A stretch of 64,000 nt of DNA from Hamadaea sp013361475. Lineage in GTDB: Bacteria > Actinomycetota > Actinomycetes > Mycobacteriales > Micromonosporaceae. Positions 48,047-57,093 of the stretch are shown here, piece after piece. The stretch spans positions 186,001 through 250,000 of the forward strand of contig NZ_JBFAHM010000002.1 in the NCBI RefSeq assembly GCF_040654195.1, read 5' to 3'. A program made the translations under genes and the position numbers. Within the stretch, counting starts at the first letter, position 1; each line of letters opens with the position of its first letter. The notes below the pieces were generated by a model. It searched no databases. It saw nothing but the letters and a program-made list of their open reading frames with translations, and was not told the DNA's origin.

Positions 48047-50290
48047 ATGACCGTCGAACTCCACATCCGCGCCGAGATCCTCGGAGTGCTCGTGGCCCGA
48101 TCGGTGCACGAGCGCCTCCGCACGGCCAGCCTTCCGCCGCTCGGCGAGTTCTACGTGGACCACCTCGACGTGGCCGACGAGCCGGTCCGGTTCGACCCCA
48201 CCGGCACCGTCGTGCGCATCCGGGTGCCGGTCGACGTGTTCGTCGTCTCCCGCGACGACCTGCTCAACGCGCCCAACGACGAGCCGGCGGCAGTGCGTAC
48301 CCCGGTCAGCCGGGTCGGGCTGATCCTCGAACTGAGCAGCGACGGCGGCGCGGCCTTGCTGCGCGTCGTCGACGTCGACGCCGGCCCCGTCGCGGCCGCC
48401 GCCGGAGCCGCGCACGCGGCGATCGTGGCGGCGCTGTCCGGCCAGATCCGGATCGAGCTGGGCGCCGTCGTCGAGGCGCTGGGTCTGCCCGCGCCCACGA
48501 CGTCGTCGGTGGTGCTGGCCGGGACCGCGATCGCCGTCCGGTTCGACCCGGCCGGGCCGGCGGTCGAGCGGCTGTTCCCGGGACAGGACTGGGGACTGTT
48601 CGTCAGCGGCGGGGCGATCGAGCAGCTGGTCCAGAACCGGCTCCCCGCGCTGCCGCCGGCGCTGGTGACCTCGGCGTCGGTCACCCCGCACTGGCGGCCG
48701 GCCGGGACGACCCCGCACGTCGACCTCGACTACGCGGGCAAGCCGGTCCTGCCGGACCCGTTCACCGCCGACGTCGACGGCACCTTCTTCTGCGACCTGA
48801 CGCTGCTCGGCGCACCGGAGCAGAAGGTACGCGTCATCGTGCGGGACTGGTCGCTGCACATTCACGCGGCCGGGATCCCGGGGATCGTGGAGAGTGAGAT
48901 CGAACAGTCCATCATGGATGCGTTCACCCCGTCCGCCGTCGGCGGCACCGCGCTCGGCGGCCACTCGTTCGCCATCGACGGCCCGCGGCTGCCGGAGGTC
49001 GGATTCGCCGACGGGCAGCTCGCCTACGAGTCGGCGTACGCCAGCCCTGACGGGATGACGATCGGCGGGCCGGTCCGCGTCTACGGCGGCGCGGTGCTGT
49101 TGCACGCCGGGCTCAGCTGGGATCGCGTACGCCTGGTCAAGTCCAGCGACAACCCGATGCAGGTGGTCGTCTTCTGCTCCCAGGGCGGCTCCCCCGACCA
49201 GACGATCAGCCCCGACAGCCTGGGCACCTCCGGCGACGCCACGTTCACCGGCATCGGCGCGTACGGCGGGTTCGAGGTGGTCTCCGGCGGACCGGCCGTC
49301 CCCGAGCACATCCACGTCGACCAGCGGAACACCGACACCCTCCGAGTCCATTTCGGATATTCGGCGCTGGCCGAGCCGATCGCCGACCGGGTGCGGCTGA
49401 TCGTGCGTACCGGGCGGGGTGTGCGCTGCGTCGACTTCGGCCAGCCGACGTCGCTGAGCGCCGACGAGGCGGCCACCATGGCCGGCTTCGCCCAGGTGAT
49501 CTACATCGACGACTGCCCGATCATCGTGGAGCACACCGATCCCGCGCTGTCCTGGGTGGACCAGCATCCGCAGTGGAACAAGTGGCAGCCCGACGACGCC
49601 GTCGCACTGCCCGAACGGCAGGACTGGTCGGCGTACACGGCCGGGTTGACCGCGCTCGGCGTACAACTGGTCACCCTCACCGGGCTCGACGCCGGTGAAC
49701 TGGTGACCTTCCGCTCCCGCGAGCACGAGGTCACGGTCACCGCCGACGCGCAGGGCCGCGCGATGGTCCCGGTCTTCCTCTCGGTCCGTGACCGGCTCGG
49801 CCCCGCCCGGCTCACCCGCGTCACCCGGCGCAGCCTCGACGGCGCGGTCAGTGTCCGTTCGGCCGTCTTCCGCCGCCGGGCCAGCCTGCCCGCCGGCGTC
49901 GCCAATCGGCTCGCCGTCGAACCGGACGGCCGCGCACTGGTCACGGCCGATCTCGGCGATCGCCAGGTGGTCCACGAGGTCACCGGCACGACGCTGCGGG
50001 CGCTGCCAGGAGATCAGCGGGTACGCCCAACGCCGGCCCGCGCCGTCACCGCCGACGTCGACCTGCCCGGCGTCGAGACCGTCATCGGCGTACCCGGATT
50101 CGGCGACGAGCCCGTCGCGCTGGCGCTCATGAGCGACGGGCGGCCTGCCCGCGTCCTCGACCTGACCGGTGGCACACCCCGCGTGGCGGGCATGATCCAC
50201 GGCCCGGTCGGCCGGATCGACGAGCAGGCCCCCTGGGCGATCGCCGACGGACCCGGCGTCGTCAGCCTCTTTCACGTGACCCGGAACTGA
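48047..50290 (+). CDS. 747-residue protein of unknown family
   Basis: I recognise no family. No signal peptide, membrane helix or Cys cluster is seen. Starts MTVELHIRAEILGVLVARSV; the composition (Val/Thr/Asp/Gly with alternating hydrophobics) predicts mostly beta structure. Possible parts: 1-290 with two similar beta-alpha units, 290-470 with IHVDQRNTDTLRVHFGYSALAEPI, and 470-747 with several short repeats (LVTLTGLDAGELVTFRSREHEV; GVETVIGVPGFGDEP). The ATG follows GGGGGCCTG. Its 3' end overlaps the convergent deacetylase by 29 nt. Confidence 0.8.
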   Translation: MTVELHIRAEILGVLVARSVHERLRTASLPPLGEFYVDHLDVADEPVRFDPTGTVVRIRVPVDVFVVSRDDLLNAPNDEPAAVRTPVSRVGLILELSSDGGAALLRVVDVDAGPVAAAAGAAHAAIVAALSGQIRIELGAVVEALGLPAPTTSSVVLAGTAIAVRFDPAGPAVERLFPGQDWGLFVSGGAIEQLVQNRLPALPPALVTSASVTPHWRPAGTTPHVDLDYAGKPVLPDPFTADVDGTFFCDLTLLGAPEQKVRVIVRDWSLHIHAAGIPGIVESEIEQSIMDAFTPSAVGGTALGGHSFAIDGPRLPEVGFADGQLAYESAYASPDGMTIGGPVRVYGGAVLLHAGLSWDRVRLVKSSDNPMQVVVFCSQGGSPDQTISPDSLGTSGDATFTGIGAYGGFEVVSGGPAVPEHIHVDQRNTDTLRVHFGYSALAEPIADRVRLIVRTGRGVRCVDFGQPTSLSADEAATMAGFAQVIYIDDCPIIVEHTDPALSWVDQHPQWNKWQPDDAVALPERQDWSAYTAGLTALGVQLVTLTGLDAGELVTFRSREHEVTVTADAQGRAMVPVFLSVRDRLGPARLTRVTRRSLDGAVSVRSAVFRRRASLPAGVANRLAVEPDGRALVTADLGDRQVVHEVTGTTLRALPGDQRVRPTPARAVTADVDLPGVETVIGVPGFGDEPVALALMSDGRPARVLDLTGGTPRVAGMIHGPVGRIDEQAPWAIADGPGVVSLFHVTRN

Positions 50291-51143
50291 CCGACCGCAC
50301 GTAGTGCGAGGCGATCTCGTCGCTGGTGGTGAGCCAGACGTCCGGCTGGGCCGCGAGGAACGCCAGCGCCTGGTCGACGTACTTGGCCCGGAACGGCTGC
50401 CCGGTCACGAACGGGTGCAGCGCGAGGGCCATCACCCGGCCGCTGTCCTGCGAGTCGGCCAGCAACTGCTCGTACTGGTCCTGCACAATGCGGACGAACT
50501 CCGGACCACTGGTGCCCTTGCCGAACAACCCCAGGTCGTTCAGCTCTACCGAGTAAGGGACGCTGATCAGGCCCGGCACGTTCAGCCGATACGGCTGGTC
50601 GTCGTTGGTCCAGTCCAGCACGTAGTCCAGGCCCAGTTCGGCGAGCAGCCGGGGTGTCTCGAAGGTCTCGGTGAGCCCCGGTCCCATCCAGCCCCGCGGG
50701 CGCTGCCCGGTCGCCGCCTCGATGGTGTCCACGACGTCGGTCAGGAACACCTTCTCCTCGTCCGGATCCATGTTCGCCTGCAGGATGGAGTTGGTACGCC
50801 CGTGGGCGAGCCACGCCCAGTTCCGGTCACGCCCGGCCTGGATGATCTGCGGATAGTGCCGGGCGACGTCGGAGTTCAGCAGCACACTGGCCCGGATGCC
50901 GTGCCGGTCCAGGCTCTCGGCCGTCCGCCACACCCCGACGCGTACGCCGTAGTCACGCCAGCCGTAGTTGAGCGCGTCCGGCACGAGATCGGCGGTGCCG
51001 GGCCAGATGCTGGTCGACGGCCGGTCGAGGAGGAAGTGCTCGATGTTGAGCCCGACGTAGAAGGCGACCTTCTTCCCATCCGGCCAGCTGATCCGCGGCC
51101 GTTCGGTGATCGGGCTGTAGTCGAAGAGGTTTGCGTTTGCCAT
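50262..51143 (-). CDS. Polysaccharide deacetylase-like amidohydrolase (PuuE type)
   Basis: 293 residues. NodB-fold of the allantoinase PuuE group: KVAFYVGLNIEHFLLDRP, YGVRVGVWRTAESLDRHGIRAS, HGRTNSI, RGWMGPGLTETFETPRLLAELG, and ALHPFVTGQPFR. The catalytic chemistry would be hydrolysis of a C-N bond in a small molecule. It is divergent from a MerR regulator with a shared 20-bp palindrome, so it is probably induced by its substrate. Confidence 0.85.
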   Translation of the reverse strand: MANANLFDYSPITERPRISWPDGKKVAFYVGLNIEHFLLDRPSTSIWPGTADLVPDALNYGWRDYGVRVGVWRTAESLDRHGIRASVLLNSDVARHYPQIIQAGRDRNWAWLAHGRTNSILQANMDPDEEKVFLTDVVDTIEAATGQRPRGWMGPGLTETFETPRLLAELGLDYVLDWTNDDQPYRLNVPGLISVPYSVELNDLGLFGKGTSGPEFVRIVQDQYEQLLADSQDSGRVMALALHPFVTGQPFRAKYVDQALAFLAAQPDVWLTTSDEIASHYVRSVSSGSRERG

Positions 51144-51157
51144 GCCAGGACGGTAAG

Positions 51158-51177
51158 ACTTGACATCAGTGTCAAGT
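51158..51177. promoter_or_regulatory. MerR operator in the divergent gap
   Basis: ACTTGACA-tcag-TGTCAAGT is a perfect inverted repeat of 8-bp arms. TTGACA within it can serve as -35 box in either direction. It lies midway between the deacetylase and merR starts. Confidence 0.75.
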
Positions 51178-51205
51178 TCAAGTCGTTCTCGCGGAGGTTC
51201 GGCGG

Positions 51206-51565
51206 ATGCGCATCGGTGAGCTGGCCCGCCGGACCGGGGTAAGCGAACGCTCGCTGCGCTACTACGAGCAGCAGGGGCTGCTGATCGCCGACCGTACGCC
51301 CGGCGGCCAGCGTGACTATCCCGAGCGGGCGGTCGACCGGGTGATCCGCATCCAGGAATTGTTCGCCGCCGGCCTGCACAGCCGGAAGATCGCCCAGCTC
51401 CTGCCGTGCATGTGCGACGCCGACGGCGGGCCGTCCGAGATCGCCGACGCCCAGCTCGTCGACGACCTGACCGCCGAGCGCGACCGCATCGACCGGCTGA
51501 TCGGGGAGCTGCGCAACTCCCGTGAGATCCTCGACGACGTGATCACGGCGGCTACTACTCGCTGA
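51206..51565 (+). CDS. MerR-family regulator
   Basis: 119 residues: RIGELARRTGVSERSLRYYEQQGLL, then QRDYPERAVDRVIRIQELFAAGL, and a coiled dimer helix. CMCDAD holds two Cys but not a full metal site. GGAGG is 8 nt before the ATG. MerR proteins twist the promoter they bind; the deacetylase is the clear target. Confidence 0.9.
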   Translation: MRIGELARRTGVSERSLRYYEQQGLLIADRTPGGQRDYPERAVDRVIRIQELFAAGLHSRKIAQLLPCMCDADGGPSEIADAQLVDDLTAERDRIDRLIGELRNSREILDDVITAATTR

Positions 51566-51869
51566 GCGCCTCGCCGCCGGTCAGCTCGGCCAGCACACCG
51601 GTGACGAGCAGGACCCGGTGCACCAGTCCGGTGACGCCGATCAACCGCAGGTCACTGCCCGCCGCGCGGGCGGCGTCCCGGGCCCGGACGAGCGTGCCGA
51701 TGCCGGAGGAGTCGCAGAACCGCAACTCGTGGCAGTCCACGAGGATCTCGGTCGCCTCGCTCGCCTTCTCGACCGCCGCGAGCAGGTCGACGCCGGTCAA
51801 CAGATCGAGTTCGCCCGCCAGCTCGAGATACGCGACCGGGCCCTCCCAACGATCGGTGATGGTCAGCAT
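51555..51869 (-). CDS. STAS-domain anti-anti-sigma factor (RsbV/SpoIIAA type)
   Basis: 104 residues. ELAGELDLLTGVDLLAAVEKA and the phosphorylation loop RFCDSSGIGTLVRARDAA. It would be phosphorylated on Ser by the ATPase encoded 13 nt upstream and, when unphosphorylated, free a sigma factor. Convergent with merR, 11-nt overlap. Confidence 0.85.
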   Translation of the reverse strand: MLTITDRWEGPVAYLELAGELDLLTGVDLLAAVEKASEATEILVDCHELRFCDSSGIGTLVRARDAARAAGSDLRLIGVTGLVHRVLLVTGVLAELTGGEALSE

Positions 51870-51882
51870 CAACGCCTCGCCC

Positions 51883-52278
51883 TCAGAACGCCACGGCCGG
51901 CGGGCATGCGCCCAACCGCACCCAGACCCGCTTGCCGCCCTGGAACTCTTCCACGCCCCACCCTTCCGAGATGGCCTCGATGATCTGCAGCCCGAAGCCG
52001 CCGTCGTCCCCGGGGTCCCGTCGCCGCGGCACCACGGACGAGCCGTCGGCCGCCTTGATCGTGACACCTTGCTCGTGTGACTGCACACTCAGCTCGATAC
52101 AGCCACCACCATGGCGGACGGCATTGCTGACGAGTTCGCTGACGAGCAATTCGGCGTCGTCGAGCCAGCCGGTGTCCGGAAGGTCCCAGGCCACCAGCAT
52201 GTCCCGGACCAACGTCCGAGCCGCGCCGGGTGCGCGTACGCCCAGCGGCAGGTCGAATCTCGCGGTCAACTCACTCAA
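51883..52278 (-). CDS. Anti-sigma factor serine kinase (RsbW-type HATPase), TTG start
   Basis: 131 residues with the N-box ELLVSELVSNAVRHGG, G1 IKAADGSSVVP and G2 GGFGLQIIEAI of HATPase_c. The start is chosen as TTG at 52278 because a perfect AAAGGAGGT (52294-52286) sits 8 nt before it; the in-frame GTG overlaps this site. Paired with the STAS gene. No sigma factor is adjacent, so it may act on a distant one. Confidence 0.85.
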   Translation of the reverse strand: MSELTARFDLPLGVRAPGAARTLVRDMLVAWDLPDTGWLDDAELLVSELVSNAVRHGGGCIELSVQSHEQGVTIKAADGSSVVPRRRDPGDDGGFGLQIIEAISEGWGVEEFQGGKRVWVRLGACPPAVAF

Positions 52279-52420
52279 TGCCTTCACCTCCTTTGCGATC
52301 GGCCGGTTCAGTCCACAATGCCGATACCCAATCGATGGAGTCGGCATGCACGAGCCGCCGGATACCGCATTTCGGGCGAACTTCGTTTCAGGACCCCGAC
52401 GTCTGGGCATTGACGTGCCC

Positions 52421-52924
52421 ATGACAGCTGCCCCGGCCTCCCCGGCCGTCGACCGACGCCACGGACCACGCCGTTGGTGGGCGCTGGCCGCGTTCCTCGC
52501 CGCGGTGACCGTCACGGCCGCCGTCGGAGTGCTCGGCGTCTCCGGGACCGCCGACGAGTACGCCGGGCTCGACCAGCCGTCGTGGGCCCCGCCGTCCTGG
52601 CTGTTCGGCCCGGTCTGGACGCTGCTCTACGTGCTGATCGCGATCGCGGGCTGGCTGGCGTGGCAACGGATCGGCTTCACCGGACCGCTGTGGGCGTACG
52701 CGGCACAACTGGTCCTCAACGCAGTCTGGACCCCGCTGTTCTTCGGCGCGGGGCGCTACGGGATGGCGTTCGCCGACATCGTGATCCTCTGGGCGCTGGT
52801 CGTCGTCACGACGGTCGCCTTCCTGCGCGTACGCCGCAGTGCCGGGTACCTTCTGCTCCCCTACCTCGCCTGGGTCACCTTCGCCGCCGCGCTGAACTTC
52901 GCGATTTGGCAGCTCAACACCTGA
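52421..52924 (+). CDS. tspO: TspO/MBR family membrane protein
   Basis: 167 residues, five helices. Signature residues: LDQPSWAPPSWLFGPVWTLLYVLI and LVLNAVWTPLFFGAGRYGMAF, and a Trp-rich first helix. TspO binds porphyrins and may degrade or transport them. An ATG at 52346 has a good GGAG, but the extra 25 codons use rare A/T-ending codons, so the shorter form is preferred. The 142-nt gap upstream shows no further feature. Confidence 0.88.
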   Translation: MTAAPASPAVDRRHGPRRWWALAAFLAAVTVTAAVGVLGVSGTADEYAGLDQPSWAPPSWLFGPVWTLLYVLIAIAGWLAWQRIGFTGPLWAYAAQLVLNAVWTPLFFGAGRYGMAFADIVILWALVVVTTVAFLRVRRSAGYLLLPYLAWVTFAAALNFAIWQLNT

Positions 52925-52937
52925 CGGCCCAACGGAT

Positions 52938-54452
52938 TCAGCCGACCGTCACGGCCAGCGTGTGCCAGCCCGTCGCGCCGTCGGGAAACGGGGTGACCCG
53001 CGACTCGGGCTGCGTCTGCCCGGTGCTGTCCGTCGCGCGTACTCGTAACGTGTGCCCTCCACGCGACGCGTGCCACCGGTGCCGCCACTGGACCCAGGTG
53101 TCCTTTGTCGCGGTCGGCCACAGATCGACAGGTTCCCATGGTCCGTCGTCGACCTGAAGCTCGACAGCGTGGATGCCCCGGCCCTGTGCCCACGCGACTC
53201 CGGCGACGGTCACATCTCCGGGCGGAACATTGGCGAAGGCGGCAGGCCGGTCGATGCGTGCCGCCGGCTTCACCGGCGCCTCCCGCGCCCAGCCCCGGCG
53301 CACCCAGTACGCGTCGAAGTCGCCGAACCGGGCGAGTTCCAGTTCGGTGATCCATTTACACGATCCGGCGTACCCGTAGAGTCCCGGAGTGAGCATGCGT
53401 ACGGGAAACCCATGATCCAGCGGCAGCGGCCGGCCGTCCATGCCGACGGCGAGCATGGCGTCCCGCCCGTCGAGCAGCGTCGCCGTCGGCGTACCCAGGG
53501 TCATGCCGTCGACCGACCGGGACACGACCTGATCGGCGTCGGCGTGCACACCGGCTTCCCGCAGCAATGGCGCCAGCAGTACGCCGAGCCACCGGGCAGT
53601 GCCGACGTACGGCCCGCCCACCTCGTTGGAGACACAGGTGAGGGTGATGTCCCGCTCGATGAGCCCGCGCCCGAGAAGGTCGCCGAAGTCCAGGGTGACG
53701 GGCCGGTCGACCAGCCCGTGGATTCGCAGCCGCCATCGATCCGCGTCGAGCCGCGGCACCGTCAGGGCGGTGTCGACCCGGTAGAACTCGTCGATCGGCG
53801 TGTAGAAGCCCGGGGTGGTGACTCGCGGACCGGCCGGCTGCACCGGCGCGGGCAGCCGGATCGCTTCGCGGGATCGGGCACCGGACGCAGCCGCGAGATG
53901 CCGGGCGACGCCGGCCACGCCGCCCGCGGCGACCGCGGCTCCGGCTGCCGCGCCGGCGGCGAGAAGGAACCTGCGACGGTCCGCCGGTGCGGCCTCGGCC
54001 GCCGACGACCGCACTCGGGGGAGCCTGTGCAGGAGGTACCCGAGGATCGGCGCGGCGACCAGGCCCGCCAGCAATGAGGGCACCGCGTCGAACAGCCGCG
54101 CTCCCGGGCGAGCCAGAACGGCGGCCGCGCCGACGAGGCCGAGCACGCCGAACCCGGCCTGGGCCAACCGCAGCCGCCGTCGTCCCAGTATGCCCAGGCT
54201 CGCCGCCACGAGGATGAGCGCAGCGCCGATACCGGCCAGCAGCAGCGGCTTGTCGTGGGTGCCGACCGTGCGGACCGCGTACTCCTTGACCGGCGTCGGG
54301 GTGGCGTCGATGACGGCGGAGCCGATGCCGATCACCGGGGACGACTCCGGCCGCAGGACGGTCGCGGCCAGTTCTGCGACGGCCACTCCGGCGACGGCGG
54401 CGAGCACTCCCCCCACGGCAGCGGTGACATTCGGGCGATTCACGACGCGCAT
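52938..54452 (-). CDS. Membrane-bound molybdopterin oxidoreductase (sulfite oxidase family)
   Basis: 504 residues. About four helices (1-145), a second Arg-rich segment with helix (DRRRFLLAAGAAAGAAVAAG), then the sulfite-oxidase fold: YRVDTALTVPRLDADRWRLRIHG, the Mo-ligand Cys in LTCVSNEVGG, and an Ig-like dimer domain (VTVAGVAWAQGRGIHAVELQ). Exported Mo enzymes of this type oxidise sulfite or reduce methionine sulfoxide. It follows the fasciclin gene and a strong hairpin, so read-through from the SigK promoter is likely. Confidence 0.88.
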   Translation of the reverse strand: MRVVNRPNVTAAVGGVLAAVAGVAVAELAATVLRPESSPVIGIGSAVIDATPTPVKEYAVRTVGTHDKPLLLAGIGAALILVAASLGILGRRRLRLAQAGFGVLGLVGAAAVLARPGARLFDAVPSLLAGLVAAPILGYLLHRLPRVRSSAAEAAPADRRRFLLAAGAAAGAAVAAGGVAGVARHLAAASGARSREAIRLPAPVQPAGPRVTTPGFYTPIDEFYRVDTALTVPRLDADRWRLRIHGLVDRPVTLDFGDLLGRGLIERDITLTCVSNEVGGPYVGTARWLGVLLAPLLREAGVHADADQVVSRSVDGMTLGTPTATLLDGRDAMLAVGMDGRPLPLDHGFPVRMLTPGLYGYAGSCKWITELELARFGDFDAYWVRRGWAREAPVKPAARIDRPAAFANVPPGDVTVAGVAWAQGRGIHAVELQVDDGPWEPVDLWPTATKDTWVQWRHRWHASRGGHTLRVRATDSTGQTQPESRVTPFPDGATGWHTLAVTVG

Positions 54453-54471
54453 GGACGGTCCTCCCTGGTGG

Positions 54472-54500
54472 TGGGCTCGCCGGCTCCGCCGGCGAGCCCA
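54472..54500. terminator. Strong 13-bp stem-loop between fasciclin and oxidoreductase genes
   Basis: TGGGCTCGCCGGC-tcc-GCCGGCGAGCCCA, perfectly paired with a 3-nt loop. No T tract, as usual in high-GC bacteria. It should reduce or end transcription after the fasciclin gene. Confidence 0.75.
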
Positions 54501-54510
54501 GGGATGGGGA

Positions 54511-55137
54511 TCACTTCGGCATCAGCACGCTGTCGATGATGTAGACGGTCGCGTTGGCGGTCTGCACGTTGCCGCACACGACCTTGGCCGTCCCGTTCAC
54601 GGTGAAGTCCGTTCCCGACCCGGTGACGGTGAGATCGCCGCCCTGCAGCGTCTTGTGCGTACCGGCGAGCTGGTCGGGCGCCAGCTTCCCGGAGACCACG
54701 TGATAGGTCAGGATCTTGGTGAGCGTGGCGTTGTCCGCGAGCACCTTGTCCAGATCGGCCTTCGGAATCTTGGCGAACGCGTCGTTGGTCGGCGCGAAGA
54801 CGGTGATGGCCTGAGCGCTGTTGAGCGTGTCGCCGAGGTTCGCCTTCTGCACGGCGGTGACCAACGTGGACAGCATCGGATTGCCCGCCGCGGCGGTGGC
54901 GACCGGCACCTTCGCCATGGCGTCGAAGCTGCCGGGGTTGGCCGGATCGGTCGGGACGGCGGCGCAGCCGGGTCCGAACTCGCCCGAGGCCGACATGCCG
55001 GCCGACGCGGTCGCCGACGGCCCGGCGGACGCCCCGGCGGCGCTCGACGTCGTGGCGCCACTACTGCACGCGGCCAGCGCCAGCGTCGTGACCCCGGCGG
55101 CGAACAGCGCGGCGAACGTCTTCTTCGGCTTCATCAT
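54511..55137 (-). CDS. Fasciclin-domain lipoprotein (MPT70/83-like)
   Basis: 208 residues. Lipobox LALAACSSG, a Ser/Ala linker, then a FAS1 domain: LVTAVQKANLGDTLNSAQAITVFAPTNDAF, YHVVSGKLAPDQL and AKVVCGNVQTANATVYIIDSVLMP. In mycobacteria MPT70/MPT83 of this type are the main SigK targets. A matching SigK promoter (55210-55183) precedes it. ATG at 55137 follows GAGGGG. Confidence 0.92.
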   Translation of the reverse strand: MMKPKKTFAALFAAGVTTLALAACSSGATTSSAAGASAGPSATASAGMSASGEFGPGCAAVPTDPANPGSFDAMAKVPVATAAAGNPMLSTLVTAVQKANLGDTLNSAQAITVFAPTNDAFAKIPKADLDKVLADNATLTKILTYHVVSGKLAPDQLAGTHKTLQGGDLTVTGSGTDFTVNGTAKVVCGNVQTANATVYIIDSVLMPK

Positions 55138-55182
55138 GAACACCCCTCTTCGTGGGACTCCGGCGGAATCCCCGTCGCTGGG

Positions 55183-55210
55183 GATTCGGCCGGTGCCATC
55201 GATCGGATGG
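55183..55210 (-). promoter_or_regulatory. SigK promoter of the fasciclin gene
   Basis: Minus strand CCATCC (55210-55205), 16-nt spacer, CGAATC (55188-55183): both boxes equal the mycobacterial SigK consensus as I know it. The start codon is about 45 nt downstream. Confidence 0.85.
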
Positions 55211-55248
55211 GTGCAATCCGGAAAAATCTGATTCGCGTTCCACGCGGC

Positions 55249-55974
55249 TCAGGTGAGCCGGACCTGCGCGACGATGGGCAGGGTCGGCGTCGCCGATCCA
55301 CCGGCCGACTCGACCGTCATCGCGATGAGGCTCGCCCCGGCGATGCCCGTCACGTACTGGGTGGACGTTCCCTGCCCGGCTGCCATCACCCCGGCAGGCT
55401 GCGGCGTCGCGCCCTGGATCGTCCACAGTTCGTACGCGTGGCTGGGCGGCGGAGCGGTCGCCCCGGCAACCACCACGACCGCGGCGTCCTGCGAGGCTGC
55501 GGAGACGACCGTGATCCGGCCGCCGCCGGTCACCGGCGATGTGTGTACCACCGCGTCGGCAGCGGTCAGGACGGCCTCGATCCGGGCCTGCCGCTGCTCC
55601 GCCTCGGCCCGGGCCGCCTGCTCCTGGCGTACTCGCTGGTCCTGCACGAGATAGGTGACGCCACCCGCGACCGCCGCGATCAGCCCGGCGGCCAACGCGA
55701 ACGCGGCGCGGCGACGCCACCGGGAGGCGCCACCCACCACAGGCGTGAGCTGGCGCGTGCCGTGGACGCGTTCGAGCACCTGTGCGCGCAGCCTGGGCGG
55801 GGGTGACGACCAGCTGTCGTCGGCGAGACGGGCGGCCGCCTCGCGGAACCCCGCGACCTCGGCCACACAGGTCGGGCACGTACGCAGGTGGCGTTCGAAC
55901 GCCTCCCGCTCGGCCTCGTCCAGGGCGTCGAGCGTGTAGGCGCCGGTCAGCAGATGCAGGTCGTCGGTGGTCAT
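55249..55974 (-). CDS. rskA: Anti-sigma-K factor RskA
   Basis: 241 residues. N-terminal anti-sigma domain (HLLTGAYTLDALDEAEREAFERHL) with the zinc-type HxxxCxxC as HLRTCPTC, one membrane helix (AAFALAAGLIAAVAGGVTYLV), and the RskA external domain (HAYELWTIQGATPQPAGVM). It holds SigK at the membrane until proteolysis. Overlaps the sigK stop by 4 nt (ATGA). Confidence 0.92.
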   Translation of the reverse strand: MTTDDLHLLTGAYTLDALDEAEREAFERHLRTCPTCVAEVAGFREAAARLADDSWSSPPPRLRAQVLERVHGTRQLTPVVGGASRWRRRAAFALAAGLIAAVAGGVTYLVQDQRVRQEQAARAEAEQRQARIEAVLTAADAVVHTSPVTGGGRITVVSAASQDAAVVVVAGATAPPPSHAYELWTIQGATPQPAGVMAAGQGTSTQYVTGIAGASLIAMTVESAGGSATPTLPIVAQVRLT

Positions 55975-56576
55975 CGGGACGCCTCCACTCCGAGGCAGTC
56001 GCGCAGGCGGATCAACGCGTCGCGCATGCGGGTCTTGACGGTGGGCAACGCCGTGTCCAGCAGCGCCGCCACCTCGCGGTAGGTGTAGCCGCTGTAGTAA
56101 GCGAGGGTGATCGCCTCGTGTTGCAGGTCGGTCAGGGTACGCAGACAGCGGCGCACCTGCTGGCGTTCGATCCGGGCGGCCGCCTGGTCGGCCACCTCGT
56201 CGTGGCCGGTGTGCTCGGGGTCGGGCGCCATCTGGTGAACCCGGTCGGCGGCGGCCTGCTCGGAACGGACTCGGTCGACGGCCCGGCGATGGGTGATCGT
56301 AAAGATCCACGCCGTCGCCGAGCCCCGGGCGGGGTCGAACCGGGCGGCGTTCCGCCAGACCTCGACGAGCGCCTCCTGGGCGACCTCCTCGGCCTGCGCC
56401 GGATCCCGCAGCACTCGTCGAGCCAGCCCGTAGACCCTGGCCGCGACCTTCTCGTAGAGGCGGGCGAACGCCGACTCGTCACCCCGGGCGACCTGCCTGA
56501 GCAGGTCGCCGAGGTCCTCGAGGGCCGGCGTCTCCGCCCCTGCCGGGACCAGGGCCGGGAACTGCCCGTCCGTCAT
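55971..56576 (-). CDS. sigK: ECF sigma factor SigK
   Basis: 201 residues. Region 2: RLYEKVAARVYGLARRVLRDPAQAEEVAQEALVEVW; region 4: QHEAITLAYYSGYTYREVAALLDTALPTVKTRMRDALIRLRD. The RskA partner and fasciclin target identify the SigK group. An upstream GTG at 56609 would add 11 residues; neither start has a strong ribosome site. Third part of the unit DUF4383-sigK-rskA under its own SigK promoter. Confidence 0.9.
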   Translation of the reverse strand: MTDGQFPALVPAGAETPALEDLGDLLRQVARGDESAFARLYEKVAARVYGLARRVLRDPAQAEEVAQEALVEVWRNAARFDPARGSATAWIFTITHRRAVDRVRSEQAAADRVHQMAPDPEHTGHDEVADQAAARIERQQVRRCLRTLTDLQHEAITLAYYSGYTYREVAALLDTALPTVKTRMRDALIRLRDCLGVEASR

Positions 56577-56619
56577 CCGCACCGCCTGGTTGTTCGTGGT
56601 CGTGAGCACCTTGGACAGA

Positions 56620-57063
56620 TCAGGCCCGGTCGGACCGGGACAGAGCCAGGCCCAGCGCCGTCATGCCGACGCCCAACGCCAGGTGCAGCCAGGTGTCGGC
56701 CGAATTGACCGGCACGAAGTTGGCCGCGCTGTCGGCGTCGACCACCAGCCCGTAGAGCCACAGGATCAGGTAGATCGCGCCGCCGCCGATCAGGAAGGCG
56801 CGCGCGCCGCCCGCGGTCCGGGCGAGCAGCAGACCCGCCACCCCGAACAACAGATGTACGGCATTGTGCAAGATCGACACCTGGAACACGCCGAGCAGTT
56901 CGGCATCCGAATGATGGGAGGCGAAGCTGAGCGACCCGTAGTCGGTGGTGATCCCGGGAACGAATCCCAGCACCCCGACCAGCAGGAACACCGCACCCAC
57001 CGCGAAGGCTACGAGCTGGATCGGACTCCGCGCCGACACCGCCGCACGAGTAGTGGAAACCAT
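56620..57063 (-). CDS. DUF4383 membrane protein, first gene of the sigK operon
   Basis: 147 residues, four helices: LVAFAVGAVFLLVGVLGFVPGI, ELLGVFQVSILHNAVHLLFGVAGLLLA, FLIGGGAIYLILWLYGLVV, WLHLALGVGMTALGLAL. This is the DUF4383 pattern (HNxVHLxxG). Strong GGAGGGAGAAAG before the ATG. Function unknown; its place under SigK control suggests an envelope role. Confidence 0.88.
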   Translation of the reverse strand: MVSTTRAAVSARSPIQLVAFAVGAVFLLVGVLGFVPGITTDYGSLSFASHHSDAELLGVFQVSILHNAVHLLFGVAGLLLARTAGGARAFLIGGGAIYLILWLYGLVVDADSAANFVPVNSADTWLHLALGVGMTALGLALSRSDRA

Positions 57064-57093
57064 GACTTTCTCCCTCCGGACGTGGTCCATCGG

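Noticed and set aside
52346..52420. Longer tspO starting at the ATG at 52346, which has GGAG 6 nt upstream
   Set aside because: The added codons (GCA, TTT, GTT, TCA, GGA, CGA, ATT) are unlike coding sequence here, and relatives start near the first helix.
54472..54500. 13-bp hairpin considered as a regulator binding site
   Set aside because: It lies directly after a stop codon with a 3-nt loop and very stable stem, which fits termination better.
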